From NCBI GenBank assembly GCA_943846685.1, contig OX044363.1, forward strand, positions 1,829,386 through 1,893,385: a DNA stretch of 64,000 nucleotides, written 5' to 3'. The position numbers and the translations under genes were made by a program. A model generated the notes under the pieces. That model saw nothing but the letters and a program-made list of their open reading frames with translations. It was not told where the DNA came from and searched no databases. Source of the DNA: an uncultured Pseudomonadales bacterium. Its GTDB lineage: Bacteria > Pseudomonadota > Gammaproteobacteria > Pseudomonadales > Porticoccaceae. Shown one piece after another: positions 1-11,111 of this stretch (position 1 is the stretch's first letter; each line of letters opens with the position of its first letter).

Positions 1-2418
1 GCCGAGGCACTGCACAAACTTCTGGTAACCCAGGCCAGAGTGGTTCGGGACAACCACCTGCAAAACATACCGGCCGATCAACTGGTTCCCGGAGACAGCG
101 TTATTCTCAGCTCAGGAACAAGGGTGCCCGCAGATATCCGCTTGCTGGATGCAGATGATTTACAAATAGACGAATCCCTGCTGACAGGCGAATCACTATC
201 GGTGGACAAAGATGCAGAGGCAATCCTCAATCCCCTAACTGTAGTCGCAGAGCGAAAAAACCAGGCTTTTGCTAGCACCCTGGTGACCAGTGGTCGCGGC
301 CGCGGACTGGTTGTCAGCACAGGTATCAACAGCGAAGTTGGCAAACTGGCCAGTCAACTATCCAGGGGGAAAATGGCACCTCCACCCCTGCTGCAACGCA
401 TTAAAATATTTAGCCAGCGCTTAACTCTTATCCTTTTACTGGTAATTATCCTGCTCGCCACGGTTGAATTATTGCGCGGCACTGAATTGATTCTGGTGTT
501 TATGACGGTCACCGCCCTTGCCGTAGCGGCCATCCCCGAAGGCCTGCATGTAGGCCTGACTATTGTGCTGTCTATCGCTATGCGGCGCATGGCCAAACAG
601 CATGTAGTGGTGCGCAAACTGGTGGCAACTGAAAGCCTTGGCTCCTGTACCCTTATAGCGACAGATAAAACCGGCACCCTGACCCTTAATCAACTCACCG
701 CCACCCAGGTGCGCTTTTTTGATGGGCCGGGATTTCAAATTAACACTTCTGGCTTCAGCCCGATCCCCAAACAGCCTCTCTCAATAGCCGAGTCTGAGGC
801 AAACCAGCAAAGACTGCGGCGTTTATGCCTGATTGCTGGTCTCTGCAATGAAGCCAACATTCATTCCAACAGCAGCACTGAGTGGCGTGATAGCGGCGAC
901 AGCGTCGACCGGGCCCTGTTAACCATGGCCTTTAATAGTATCGGCAAGCAGAGCCTGGCCACCTATACCCCTCTCGAGCATATTCACTATGAGCCGCACC
1001 TTGGATTTGCAGCGACTCTTCATGTGGAAAAAACCACAGAGGCAAATATTGACAGTGGAAAAACAGCCCATATAAAAAAAGTTTTTGTGAAAGGCGCTGT
1101 GGAGAAACTCTTACCCATGTGCAATTCCATGGCCGGGCTGGGTCAGGACAGACCTCTACAGCAAACAACCGTCAATCGGGTTCTACAAAAACTCGCCCGC
1201 CAGGGCGTGCGTATATTGGCTTTTGCCGATGGTAACTGGGTCGGCGATAAACCCTTTAAAACTGAACATCTCCGCGAACTCTGTCTGGTCGGACTGGTGG
1301 GAATGGCCGATCCCTTAAGGCCAGAGGCCGCTGGGGCAATCGCCGAATGCAAGGCTGCAGGTATCAAAATATGTATGCTCACCGGGGATCACCCGCTAAC
1401 GGCAATCAGTATTGCCAGGCAACTAAAGCTGATTAGCGACAAGGATAATCAAGAGAGTCAATTAATCACCGGCAGCAGACTTGCCGAGGCCACAGCAGTG
1501 AGTATAGATACTGTCGATAAGCTCACCGCAAATGGCCTGATCTATGCCCGGGTAACACCGGAGCAAAAACTGGGGATTGTAGAATCACTTATCCGCCAGG
1601 GTGAGTTTGTCGCCGTTACCGGTGATGGCGTCAATGATGCCCCCGCGCTCAATGCCAGCCATGTGGGGGTTGCCATGGGACTGCGCGGAACCGATATTGC
1701 CAGGGAAGCCTCAGATCTGCTGCTGACCGACGATAACTTCGCCTCTGTGGTAGCAGGTGTCAGAGAGGGGCGCATCGCCTACCAGAATATTCGCAAAGTT
1801 GTATTCTTCCTGATTTCGACCGGTGCCGCCGAGATTGTTTTGTTTTTACTGGCATCCATATTCGCTACCCCCATGCCACTGACTGCAGTGCAACTACTCT
1901 GGTTAAACCTAGTCACCAGCGGCGTGCAGCATATTGGCCTAGCCATAGAGCCCGGCGAGGGTGACGAGATGCAAAAACCGCCCCGGCCACCGGATGAAAC
2001 CCTGTTTAACCCATTGATGATTAGACGGGTGCTGATCTCTGCACTGGTGGTTGGCGGCCTTAGCTTTACCTGTTTTTCCTACCTACTCGACGCTGGCTGG
2101 ACCGAGACTAGCGCCCGTAACAGTGTGCTATTGCTAATGGTATTATTTGAAAATGTCCAGGTCCTTAATAGCAGATCAGAGAGCACCTCGGCGCTTCTCC
2201 AGCCATGGCGGCACAACCCCTCTCTAATCCTAGCTATTCTGGCTGCCCAGGCTATTCATATTGCCGCTATGTACTGGCCTTTTATGCAACAGGTATTGGG
2301 CGCCGAAAGAGTTCAGCTATCCCACTGGGCCAGCTTATTGCTGATCGCTCTGTCCCTGTTGATGGTTATCGAACTGGATAAAGTTCTGTGGAGACGGAAT
2401 AGACAAAAGATGCCTTAG
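1..2418 (+). CDS. Cation-transporting P-type ATPase (P2-like), 5' partial
   Basis: The frame is open from the first base, so the N-terminus and first membrane helices lie outside the window. Counting from the GTG at base 40, the actuator motif TGES is near residue 49, the phosphorylation motif DKTGT near 209 and the hinge motif GDGVNDAP near 528. A six-helix C-terminal membrane domain follows, so this is an inner-membrane ATP-driven cation pump of the P2 (Ca/Na,K-like) class. The M4 motif reads PEGLH rather than the usual PEGLP. M6 reads NLVTSGVQHIGLAIEPGE, where Ca2+ pumps have NLVTDG, so the acidic M6 ligand is absent. Family assignment is secure, the transported ion is unknown. It ends 15 bp from a convergent gene. 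Confidence 0.9.
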   Translation, partial: AEALHKLLVTQARVVRDNHLQNIPADQLVPGDSVILSSGTRVPADIRLLDADDLQIDESLLTGESLSVDKDAEAILNPLTVVAERKNQAFASTLVTSGRGRGLVVSTGINSEVGKLASQLSRGKMAPPPLLQRIKIFSQRLTLILLLVIILLATVELLRGTELILVFMTVTALAVAAIPEGLHVGLTIVLSIAMRRMAKQHVVVRKLVATESLGSCTLIATDKTGTLTLNQLTATQVRFFDGPGFQINTSGFSPIPKQPLSIAESEANQQRLRRLCLIAGLCNEANIHSNSSTEWRDSGDSVDRALLTMAFNSIGKQSLATYTPLEHIHYEPHLGFAATLHVEKTTEANIDSGKTAHIKKVFVKGAVEKLLPMCNSMAGLGQDRPLQQTTVNRVLQKLARQGVRILAFADGNWVGDKPFKTEHLRELCLVGLVGMADPLRPEAAGAIAECKAAGIKICMLTGDHPLTAISIARQLKLISDKDNQESQLITGSRLAEATAVSIDTVDKLTANGLIYARVTPEQKLGIVESLIRQGEFVAVTGDGVNDAPALNASHVGVAMGLRGTDIAREASDLLLTDDNFASVVAGVREGRIAYQNIRKVVFFLISTGAAEIVLFLLASIFATPMPLTAVQLLWLNLVTSGVQHIGLAIEPGEGDEMQKPPRPPDETLFNPLMIRRVLISALVVGGLSFTCFSYLLDAGWTETSARNSVLLLMVLFENVQVLNSRSESTSALLQPWRHNPSLILAILAAQAIHIAAMYWPFMQQVLGAERVQLSHWASLLLIALSLLMVIELDKVLWRRNRQKMP

Positions 2419-2433
2419 AAAATAAAAAGCGCT

Positions 2434-3423
2434 CTAGATAATCGCCATGGACAGCTGCCCTGTAGCAACCGTTAACTGAGAGAACTGCTGGCGCGCCAAA
2501 CTGATTTTTTCAATCTGGTTATCGGTTAAATCGGCGATCTTTGCCGCAGCGGCAAGCCGATGCCTAAGCCCCACTTGATTGGCCACCTGTATTGCCAAGC
2601 CCGGTCGCGCATTGAGCTCTAACAACATCGGTCCCGACTGCCTGTCGAGAACAATATCCGCCCCCAAATAGTCAAGCCCGGTCATACTTGCACAGCTAGC
2701 AGCCAGCTCAAGAACCTGCTGCCAATGAGGTATCTGTAACTGGTTAAAGGCTATTTTGGTATCTGGGTGCTGGGTGACTATGCGGTTGTGCTGTACTGCG
2801 CAAATACTCTGCCCAGAACCTATATCTATACCCACACCCACCGCCCCCTGGTGCAGGTTGGCCTTGCCATCGGAACTGTGGGTGGCACAGCGCATCATAG
2901 CCATCACCGGCACGCCGCGAAAAACAATCACGCGGATATCCGGGACACCCTCAAAACTGTAGTCTTTAAGTACCGGATCAAAATCGATTAGGGCTTCAAT
3001 CATTGCACTGTCGTTGCGTCCGCCAAGGCTGTGCAGCCCGGCAAGGATATTGGAGCTGTGGCGGCGCACCTCGCGTTCATCGATCAATGCACCACTGGAC
3101 TTTATAAACTGCTCTCCATCGCGCCCGACCACCACCAGAATACCTTTACCACCGCTGCCCTGAGCCGGCTTGATGACAAAGCTATCGCGACCCTTAATAA
3201 GCGTATTGAGCATATCTTTAATCTGAAACTGGTACTCGATGGTGCCATAGAGTTGTGGCACCGGAATTCCGCGAGACAGTGCCGCACTTTTGGTCTCAAG
3301 CTTATTATCGACAAGGCGATAGTTTTTACGCTGATTATAGCGGCCGATAAAACTGATATTGCGCGCATTCATCCCCAGAATACCGAGATCGCGAAGTTCA
3401 AAAGGCGAGATCAGTTTGGCCAT
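2434..3423 (-). CDS. RimK-like ATP-grasp ligase (alpha-L-glutamate ligase-like)
   Basis: This is a 329-residue ATP-grasp protein of the RimK-like alpha-L-glutamate ligase family. A glycine-rich ATP loop (KPAQGSGGKGILVV) and the metal-binding end ADIVLDRQSGPMLLELNARPG are visible in part. The ATG at 3423 was chosen over a longer frame because it gives the conserved start MAKLISPFELRDLGILGMNARN (family form) and sits 4 bp after the upstream stop codon. Genes of this type normally follow an inactive transglutaminase/7TM protein and a retropepsin-like protein, exactly as here. By family it would attach an amino acid (perhaps glutamate) to an acceptor. The acceptor is unknown. Confidence 0.85.
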   Translation of the reverse strand: MAKLISPFELRDLGILGMNARNISFIGRYNQRKNYRLVDNKLETKSAALSRGIPVPQLYGTIEYQFQIKDMLNTLIKGRDSFVIKPAQGSGGKGILVVVGRDGEQFIKSSGALIDEREVRRHSSNILAGLHSLGGRNDSAMIEALIDFDPVLKDYSFEGVPDIRVIVFRGVPVMAMMRCATHSSDGKANLHQGAVGVGIDIGSGQSICAVQHNRIVTQHPDTKIAFNQLQIPHWQQVLELAASCASMTGLDYLGADIVLDRQSGPMLLELNARPGLAIQVANQVGLRHRLAAAAKIADLTDNQIEKISLARQQFSQLTVATGQLSMAII

Positions 3424-3427
3424 AGGG

Positions 3428-4993
3428 CTATTCAGTACCCATATCTCTAAAACGGTATAACTCGGAGAGACGATAACCGGTATATTTGCCAAGCAGGAGA
3501 ATCACGCCGAGCAGACTCAGGGTTAATTCAGGGAAGTTAAAGGTCAGGTGTTCAACCAGAGGATTAGACATCACCAGATAGGCCAAAACCGCCACTAGCA
3601 GACTGCCGCCGCCCTGAATCAATACCTCATGACCGCCCTCTTCCTCCCACAGAATCGACATCCGCTCAATCGTCCAGGCAACAATAATGGTCGGAAAAAA
3701 GGTCACGGTTAAGACTTGATCCATGCCCAGTTTGTAACTGATAACCGCCAGCGCCGCCATCAGCAAGATAACCATAATAATCACCGTCGCCACCCGCGCG
3801 ACTAGAAGTAGATTAAGGTGACTGAGATAGGAGCGAATCCACAGGCCTATGCCTATTAGGCCGAGAAAAATGGCTAAGCCAATAAATAATGTGGTTTGAA
3901 TAAATGCCAGTGCAATCAGTATCGGCATAAAGGTGCCAGAGGTTTTCACTCCCACCAATAAGCGCATAAATACCACCACCAGTGCGGCGACAGGTATTAA
4001 AAGAAGTCCTTTAAAAATACCCTGCTGTTCTACCGGCAGGGTATAAATAGAGAAATCTAAAATAGCGAATTTATCTGATCGCTGTTCCATTCCGACCACG
4101 GCTTTTGCGGGTAAGCTGTTGCTGACTAGCGCAAATTCCAGGCTTGAATCGCGACCGCCAATGACACTGAGTACCGAGCCATTGCCGCGCTGCCAGACAA
4201 AGAAGTTATTCGGTAGTCCCGGACTGGCGTTACTCGGGTCAAAAACACTCCAACGCTGACCGTTGTAGACTTCAATAAGCGCGCTTAGAGTCTGCCTGCG
4301 ACGGCCATCTTCCAAGACAATGCCACGAATCTGATGGGCGCTGATATCGGCCATCGCCAATACATCCATCAGCACCGCAAAGGAATCATCTTCGTAGGCA
4401 TCAATCAGAAAAAGCGTATCCTGATCTGGGGAATCACGGAGAAATTCCTGTAGCAATAGTTGCACAAAGCTGTCGATATCCGAGGACTGGGTATGCAGTC
4501 GGTCTAGCAGGCGATCCATCGCCGCCTGTTGGTCTGGCTCTAACAGCGGCTTTTCCGCCACAGAGACTGGTAGTGCAGGCAGAACAGCATTTTCACTGGC
4601 GCGGTAGACCTGCATTTTATAATAGAGGGTGGTGGGTCGATCTAGCTCTTGGCGAGTCCAGCGTGCGGCACTGGTATTAGGGCTAGCATTAACACTATTG
4701 CTGCCAGCACTCTGTTCAACAATCGAAAAACCAAACCCTGAAGAGGCAAAATGTTCATCGAGAATTACCCAACCGGCCTGAGCCGTGGGTAGTTTTAATT
4801 CAATATTAACCGGCGACTTGGCCCCTGCACGAGTTGGCGTAAAACTGGTTTTCGATTCAACCGTCCATACCTCGCGATACTGATCAGGCAATAGTGGCAG
4901 ATCTAGGCTAATCGCCTTGTAGAGGGTCAAACCTATACCCAGCGCGATAAATACCCCAGCAATCAAGCCAATCTGAACCTTTGAATTAATCAT
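3428..4993 (-). CDS. Inactive transglutaminase fused to 7 transmembrane helices
   Basis: This 521-residue membrane protein starts with one N-terminal helix (about residues 8-28). A periplasmic region of about 300 residues follows, with the fold of an inactivated transglutaminase-like domain. The C-terminal third is a run of hydrophobic helices starting near GLLLIPVAALVVVFMRLLVG. It matches the family annotated as inactive transglutaminase fused to 7TM helices, always found beside the ATP-grasp ligase downstream and the aspartic-protease-like gene upstream. It overlaps the upstream gene by 8 bp, so translational coupling is likely. The biochemical role is unknown; sensing or scaffolding of a periplasmic modification is inference. 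Confidence 0.82.
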   Translation of the reverse strand: MINSKVQIGLIAGVFIALGIGLTLYKAISLDLPLLPDQYREVWTVESKTSFTPTRAGAKSPVNIELKLPTAQAGWVILDEHFASSGFGFSIVEQSAGSNSVNASPNTSAARWTRQELDRPTTLYYKMQVYRASENAVLPALPVSVAEKPLLEPDQQAAMDRLLDRLHTQSSDIDSFVQLLLQEFLRDSPDQDTLFLIDAYEDDSFAVLMDVLAMADISAHQIRGIVLEDGRRRQTLSALIEVYNGQRWSVFDPSNASPGLPNNFFVWQRGNGSVLSVIGGRDSSLEFALVSNSLPAKAVVGMEQRSDKFAILDFSIYTLPVEQQGIFKGLLLIPVAALVVVFMRLLVGVKTSGTFMPILIALAFIQTTLFIGLAIFLGLIGIGLWIRSYLSHLNLLLVARVATVIIMVILLMAALAVISYKLGMDQVLTVTFFPTIIVAWTIERMSILWEEEGGHEVLIQGGGSLLVAVLAYLVMSNPLVEHLTFNFPELTLSLLGVILLLGKYTGYRLSELYRFRDMGTE

Positions 4994-5681
4994 CTGTAGA
5001 GGGCTTCTTTGCGGTCGGGTTCGAAGTCATAGTGTGGTGACGGCTAACATCCACAATCATGGTATCGGTAAGGAAGTTGCGGCCAATCAATAAAGGGTAT
5101 TCAAAATTAGCTCGGTCGGTAAGATTGACATCAATTCTCGAGCGCGTCTCACCCACCGTCACCCACATTCGAACCACATAACGGCGCTGATCCGGGCCAT
5201 CGCTCTGCTTGATCAGCACCCGGCGGCGCAGTCTCAGTTCTTGGGAATACCGGCTGCCGGTAAGGGCATCAGTCAGCACAAAGCTGACATAGCGTTTGCC
5301 ATCTTTTTCAATCAGTTGGATTTCTTCGGCATGGATTGAGGTGGTGTCCGCGCCCGTATCAATTCGTGATTCCACCCACAGATCAGCGGGCTCTATCCTT
5401 GCCCACTCCACCGCACCAATGATCGGCAGGTGCAACTTGCCTGCGGTACTGGCCATAGGTGGCAGTGGCGCAGTCACTGTTTTGGTGACAATACGTTCAA
5501 CAACCTTCGGTTCTGGACAGGCTGGCACCGTTAATGGCAGTTCTACAACTTCTACGGTGGGGCAAGTGTTAGCGCTTTGCTGAGGTATTAATGAGCAACT
5601 GGAGAGGATTCCGGCGATGATTAAAACCCCGAAAAAGCGCGGTTTTATCCATAAAAAACTCGGTGAATCAGTGTAAATCAA
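4986..5681 (-). CDS. Retropepsin-like lipoprotein (RimK-associated 'ATP-dependent zinc protease' family)
   Basis: The 231-residue product has a hydrophobic N-terminal segment ending in a lipobox-like LSSC (Cys near residue 29), which suggests an exported lipoprotein. A linker rich in Pro and Val precedes a retropepsin-fold domain with the active-site-like motif RIDTGADTTS (Asp near 108) and a later LIGRNFL motif. Databases often call this family ATP-dependent zinc protease, but the visible motif is that of aspartyl proteases. It is the first gene of a three-gene set with the 7TM protein and the ATP-grasp ligase. Reversal or processing of the ligase product is an inference. Confidence 0.82.
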   Translation of the reverse strand: MIYTDSPSFLWIKPRFFGVLIIAGILSSCSLIPQQSANTCPTVEVVELPLTVPACPEPKVVERIVTKTVTAPLPPMASTAGKLHLPIIGAVEWARIEPADLWVESRIDTGADTTSIHAEEIQLIEKDGKRYVSFVLTDALTGSRYSQELRLRRRVLIKQSDGPDQRRYVVRMWVTVGETRSRIDVNLTDRANFEYPLLIGRNFLTDTMIVDVSRHHTMTSNPTAKKPSTDD

Positions 5682-5902
5682 CGTTGTCCCCTTACGATTG
5701 TAGTCCTGCGAAAATCCATGGATTTAGAAATATCCTGCGACTAACATAGCACATCAAATGGCGTTTTTTGAACTAGGGGTATTTATTAAAGAATATTGCG
5801 GGGGAGATGAATCTAGCAAGCTTGCAGATCACTGCCGTGGGCAGACGTAAAATCCCTACTATTGAGTTTTCACGCCAGCGCCCACCACAGGCAAATTACT
5901 AT

Positions 5903-6817
5903 TTAAGGCAGGTCGTCGACCAACTCACCTTCAACCGGCTCAAGCAGATCTTCACGATCGACATTCATCGCCAGCATCACCGTAGCGGCAACATAGATCG
6001 AAGAGTAAGTACCAATAGCCACACCGATCATCAGCGCGATAGCGAAGTTATGAATCAGCTCGCCACCGATAAAGAACAGCGCCAACAACACCAACATGGT
6101 CGTCACCGAGGTGTTAATGGTTCGCCACAATGTTTGCGAAAGAGATTCATTAATCACTTCAACCGGCGTCGCCTTGCGAATTTTGCGGAAGTTTTCTCGG
6201 ATACGGTCAGACACAACAATAGTATCGTTAAGCGAGTAACCAACCACCGCCAGCACCGCTGCCAGTACCGTCAGGTCAAATTCCAGACGGGCCAGTGAGA
6301 ATACGCCAAGGGTGATAATCACATCGTGGACAAGTGCCAGTACGGCACCCACAGAGAATTTAAACTGAAAGCGCACCGCGACATAGAGCATCACCACCAT
6401 CAGTGCCGCCAACATGCCCAAGCCACCATCTTCACGCAATTCGTCACCGATCTGCGGACCAACAAAGTCAACACGGCGCAGATCTACCTGCTCACCACTG
6501 CTCTGCAGCACCGCAACAACTTTTTCTGCCAGACCCTGATCAGGCTTGCCCTGGAGGCGAATCAATACATCGGTTTCAGAACCGTAGTGAACCACCACCG
6601 GACCTTCAAACCCAGCAGACTCAAGCTGTTGGCGCAGCGCAGCCACATCGGCAGGCTTTTCATAACCCACTTCAACCTGGGTACCACCGGAAAAGTCGAG
6701 CCCCAAAACCAGTCCATTAATAGAGAGGGAAGCAATGGATACCAGTAACATAATCGCAGAGAAGACCACCGCGATTTTGCGCAGCCCCATAAAGTTATAA
6801 ATTCTTAATTCACTCAT
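5903..6817 (-). CDS. secF: Protein translocase subunit SecF
   Basis: SecF (304 residues) works with SecD in the inner membrane, using the proton motive force to help complete protein export through SecYEG. The N-terminal helix is followed by the conserved LVLGLDFSGGTQVEVGY segment. The six-helix RND-like domain carries the GYSLNDTIVVSDRIREN motif near residue 200. The ATG at 6817 has a clear upstream GGGAGAAG Shine-Dalgarno. It starts 10 bp after secD in the same operon. The C-terminus (EPVEGELVDDLP) is acidic. Nothing was recognised in the 221 bp between this gene and the upstream retropepsin gene. Confidence 0.96.
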   Translation of the reverse strand: MSELRIYNFMGLRKIAVVFSAIMLLVSIASLSINGLVLGLDFSGGTQVEVGYEKPADVAALRQQLESAGFEGPVVVHYGSETDVLIRLQGKPDQGLAEKVVAVLQSSGEQVDLRRVDFVGPQIGDELREDGGLGMLAALMVVMLYVAVRFQFKFSVGAVLALVHDVIITLGVFSLARLEFDLTVLAAVLAVVGYSLNDTIVVSDRIRENFRKIRKATPVEVINESLSQTLWRTINTSVTTMLVLLALFFIGGELIHNFAIALMIGVAIGTYSSIYVAATVMLAMNVDREDLLEPVEGELVDDLP

Positions 6818-6827
6818 TATCTTCTCC

Positions 6828-8672
6828 CTATATCCAAAGCTTTTCGATTTTGCGGCCGCCGACGGTTAGATTAACCAGTGAGCGAGTCAGCAGGATGGCA
6901 GTAAACATCGAAGTCACAATACCAATCGACAGAGTTACCGCAAAGCCCTGTACCGGCCCGGAGCCAATCAGGAACAGAATCAGCGCGACAATCAGCGTTG
7001 TCACATTGGCATCGAGAATAGAGACAAAGGCGCGATCGTAACCGGCACTAATAGCCCCCTGAATCGAAGAACCTGCAGCCAGCTCTTCGCGAATACGCGA
7101 GAAGATAAGCACATTGGCATCCACCGCCATACCCACCGTCAACACGATACCGGCAATACCAGGTAAGGTCAGAGTTGCGCCCATTAGCGACATAAAGGCA
7201 ATCAGCAACACTAGGTTCATTGCCAAAGCAATATTGGCGAACACCCCGAAGGCGCGATAGATGACCAGCATAAACAACAGCACCATAACCATGCCAATGG
7301 TTACCGACTTAACGCCCAGTTCAATATTATCGGCACCCAGAGATGGCCCGATAGTGCGCTCTTCAACAATATACATTGGTGCGGCCAGAGCACCGGCGCG
7401 CAACAGTAGCGCAAGCTCAGATGACTCGCGCTGCTCGAGACCAGTAATACGGAACGACTTGCCCAGCTGCGCCTGAACCGTTGCCAGACTAATAATATGT
7501 TTCTCAACAAAAGGCACGGGGGTTAAAACTAGCTCACCGCTTTCATCGAAAGATTTTACCAATTTGGTTTTGTACTCAATAAACAGCACACCGAGACGAC
7601 GGCCAATATTGTCTCTAGTGGCGTAACCCATCTGCCAGCCGCCTTTGGCGTCGAGGGTGATATTTACCTGTGGACGACCATTCTCATCAAAGCTGGCACG
7701 TGCATCGGTAACATTTTCACCGGTGATCACAGCCTTGTTCTCAAGTCGTGCATCCGGACCCTGCCCCGATGGCGTGCGGAAAGGAAATACCTCACCCACT
7801 CGATCAATAGCGGCTAAACGGAATTCCAGGTTGGCGGTTTTACCAATAATACGCTTGGCTTCTGCAGTATCCTGAACACCGGGCAGCTCAACCACAATAC
7901 GGTTTTTGCCCTGACGAGAAACCAATGGCTCAGAGACACCCAACTCATTGACGCGATTACGCAGCGATGTGAGGTTTTGTTTGATTGCATTATCTTCAAT
8001 TTCGCCGCTGGCAATATCACTGAGTTTTAAGCTTAACAACAGCGGGCTTTGACCAGGCTCAGACTGGGGCTGAAGATCGCGATAGGTAGTACGAATTAAG
8101 GCTTTGGCTTTTTCGACCTGCTCCTCATCACGGAACTGACCAACAATGCGGCCATCTTTTATGGCTAGGCTGCGATAGCGAATACGCTCTTCACGAAGGA
8201 CTTTCTTAACATCTTCCAGATCGCTCTCAATACGTGTGGCAAGCGCAGAGTCGAGATCAACTTCAAGCAGGAAATGTACACCACCACTAAGGTCGAGACC
8301 GAGTTTCATGGGTTTACCACCCAGATCACTCAGCCACTGAGGTGTGGTAGGCGCCAGATTGAGTGCAACAATATAGTCACCCCCCATCTCCGCCTGAATA
8401 ACTTCTTTGGCGCGCAACTGCAGGTCTATATCGCGAAGGCGAATTAGCAGACTCTCATCATCTGTTTCACCGGCGAAGTATTCTATGCCCGCTTCGTCTA
8501 GCGAACGCTCAACCTTTTGCAGAACAGCGGCATCAATTTGCATAGCACCACTCTGCCCTGACAACTGAATCGCCGGATCGGGCGGAAAGAGGTTAGCCGA
8601 GGCATAGATAAAACCAAAGACGACAACCAGAAGGACCATCAGGTTCTTCCAAAGGGGAAACTTGTTAGGCAT
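6828..8672 (-). CDS. secD: Protein translocase subunit SecD
   Basis: SecD is the larger periplasmic-domain subunit of the SecDF accessory complex. The start at 8672 gives MPNKFPLWKNLMVLLVV, which aligns with the E. coli N-terminus; an upstream TTG adds only five residues. Visible features are LDLSGGVHFLLEVDLDSAL after the first periplasmic part, a second periplasmic region with NELGVSEP and VELPGVQD, and the RND-type membrane domain with GIAGIVLTVGMAVDANVLIF. The length (614 residues) is normal for the family. In most gammaproteobacteria yajC lies between tgt and secD. Here only about 106 bp separate them and no yajC frame is present. Confidence 0.96.
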   Translation of the reverse strand: MPNKFPLWKNLMVLLVVVFGFIYASANLFPPDPAIQLSGQSGAMQIDAAVLQKVERSLDEAGIEYFAGETDDESLLIRLRDIDLQLRAKEVIQAEMGGDYIVALNLAPTTPQWLSDLGGKPMKLGLDLSGGVHFLLEVDLDSALATRIESDLEDVKKVLREERIRYRSLAIKDGRIVGQFRDEEQVEKAKALIRTTYRDLQPQSEPGQSPLLLSLKLSDIASGEIEDNAIKQNLTSLRNRVNELGVSEPLVSRQGKNRIVVELPGVQDTAEAKRIIGKTANLEFRLAAIDRVGEVFPFRTPSGQGPDARLENKAVITGENVTDARASFDENGRPQVNITLDAKGGWQMGYATRDNIGRRLGVLFIEYKTKLVKSFDESGELVLTPVPFVEKHIISLATVQAQLGKSFRITGLEQRESSELALLLRAGALAAPMYIVEERTIGPSLGADNIELGVKSVTIGMVMVLLFMLVIYRAFGVFANIALAMNLVLLIAFMSLMGATLTLPGIAGIVLTVGMAVDANVLIFSRIREELAAGSSIQGAISAGYDRAFVSILDANVTTLIVALILFLIGSGPVQGFAVTLSIGIVTSMFTAILLTRSLVNLTVGGRKIEKLWI

Positions 8673-8778
8673 AGCAAGAGATTCCAATAATTTCAGCGGC
8701 GCATTATAGCGGCATTAGCATATAAATTGGGGGCGTATTTGCTGATTTAAACCCCCAGTAAAAAACACCCAATTTGAA

Positions 8779-9916
<1,138 letters not shown>

Positions 9917-9939
9917 TTATTGTTATCGGGCAGATCAGC

Positions 9940-10984
9940 TCATTGAGGAATATCCTTGGCAGCATTGGGGTTGTTAATTAAAAACATGGCATCGCCATAA
10001 CTAAAGAAGCGATAGCGCTCGGCAACCGCTTCTTTATAGGCGTGCATTATAGATTGATAACCGGAAAAGGCACTGACCAACATAAGCAGCGTCGATTCCG
10101 AAAGATGGAAGTTGGTCAGCAGTGCATCGACCACATTAAACTGGTAACCGGGATAGATAAAAATATCTGTATCGCCCTCAAAGGGCACATTTCACCCTCG
10201 CGAGCCGCAGTCTCAAGACAGCGAACACTGGTAGTGCCAACCGCAACAACCCGGCCACCAGAAGCTTTAGTCTCCGCACCTGCGACAGACCTCATCGCTG
10301 ACCTGCAGCCACTCAGAATGCATCTTGTGCTCAAGAATATTATCCACCCGCACCGGCTGAAAAGTACCAGCTCCAACATGCAAGAGTTACAAAAGCAATC
10401 TGCGCACCCTTGGCTTTAATCGCGGCCAACATCTGATCATCAAAGTGAAGACCCGCCGTCGGCGCAGCCACAGCCCCTAACTGTTGCGCATAAACCGTCT
10501 GATAGCGAGACTTATCTTCATCTGTATCACTGCGATCTATATAAGGAGGCAGAGGCATATGACCAATCTGGTCAAGAACATCCAACACCGGCTCGCTGAA
10601 CTTCAGCTCAAAAAGATCATCCACCCTGCCCAGCATCTCAGCACGATAATCATTATCAAAGATCAACTGAGTACCGGGCTTTGGCGACTTACTCGCCCGC
10701 ACATGGGCCAGTACCGAATACTTATCAACCACCCGCTCTACCAACACCTCAAGCTTGCCACCACTCTCTTTCTGACCAAACAAGCGCGCCGGAATGACCT
10801 TGGTATTATTAAACACCATTAAATCCCCGGGCTGAATATGGGAGAGCAGATCAGTAAACTGCTGATGCTGAAGATCATCGTTTAGAGAGTCGAGATAAAG
10901 CAGACGACTGCCCTGACGCTGCTCAGTTGGCTGTCGAGCGATTAGCTCATCGGGAAGCTCAAATTGGAAAAGGTCACGGCGCAT
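9940..10984 (-). pseudogene. queA: S-adenosylmethionine:tRNA ribosyltransferase-isomerase, interrupted by three frameshifts
   Basis: QueA makes epoxyqueuosine from preQ1-tRNA. The first 200 residues are intact ([25 protein letters not shown]-type motif [13 protein letters not shown]). The frame then breaks at an extra base near 10381 (true reading [15 protein letters not shown]), again near 10270-10285 before KASGGRVVAVGTTSVRCLE, and again near 10190 before [20 protein letters not shown]. The end ([22 protein letters not shown], then [12 protein letters not shown]) is conserved. All parts of QueA are present in order over about 200 bp of disturbed frame. It could be a real pseudogene, but the purely single-base lesions and the nearby valS and tgt frameshifts favour poor consensus sequence. 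Confidence 0.85.
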
Positions 10985-11111
10985 AAATATAGGCTAAATC
11001 GAAGGTTTTTTTGGGTTATTCCGTATCAGCCCGCAAGGGTATAGAAATAAAAGCCAAAGGCCAAACCATTTAGGTGCCAGGCATTTAATTTCTAAACCAC
11101 AACAACATCAG

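Noticed and set aside
5807-6748. Plus-strand frames opposite secF
   Set aside because: They are long by chance, antisense to a conserved gene, with His/Gln/Arg-rich non-protein-like composition.
10116-10379. Separate 87-codon gene
   Set aside because: Only its middle (GGRVVAVGTTSVR) is meaningful and it belongs to the frameshifted QueA.
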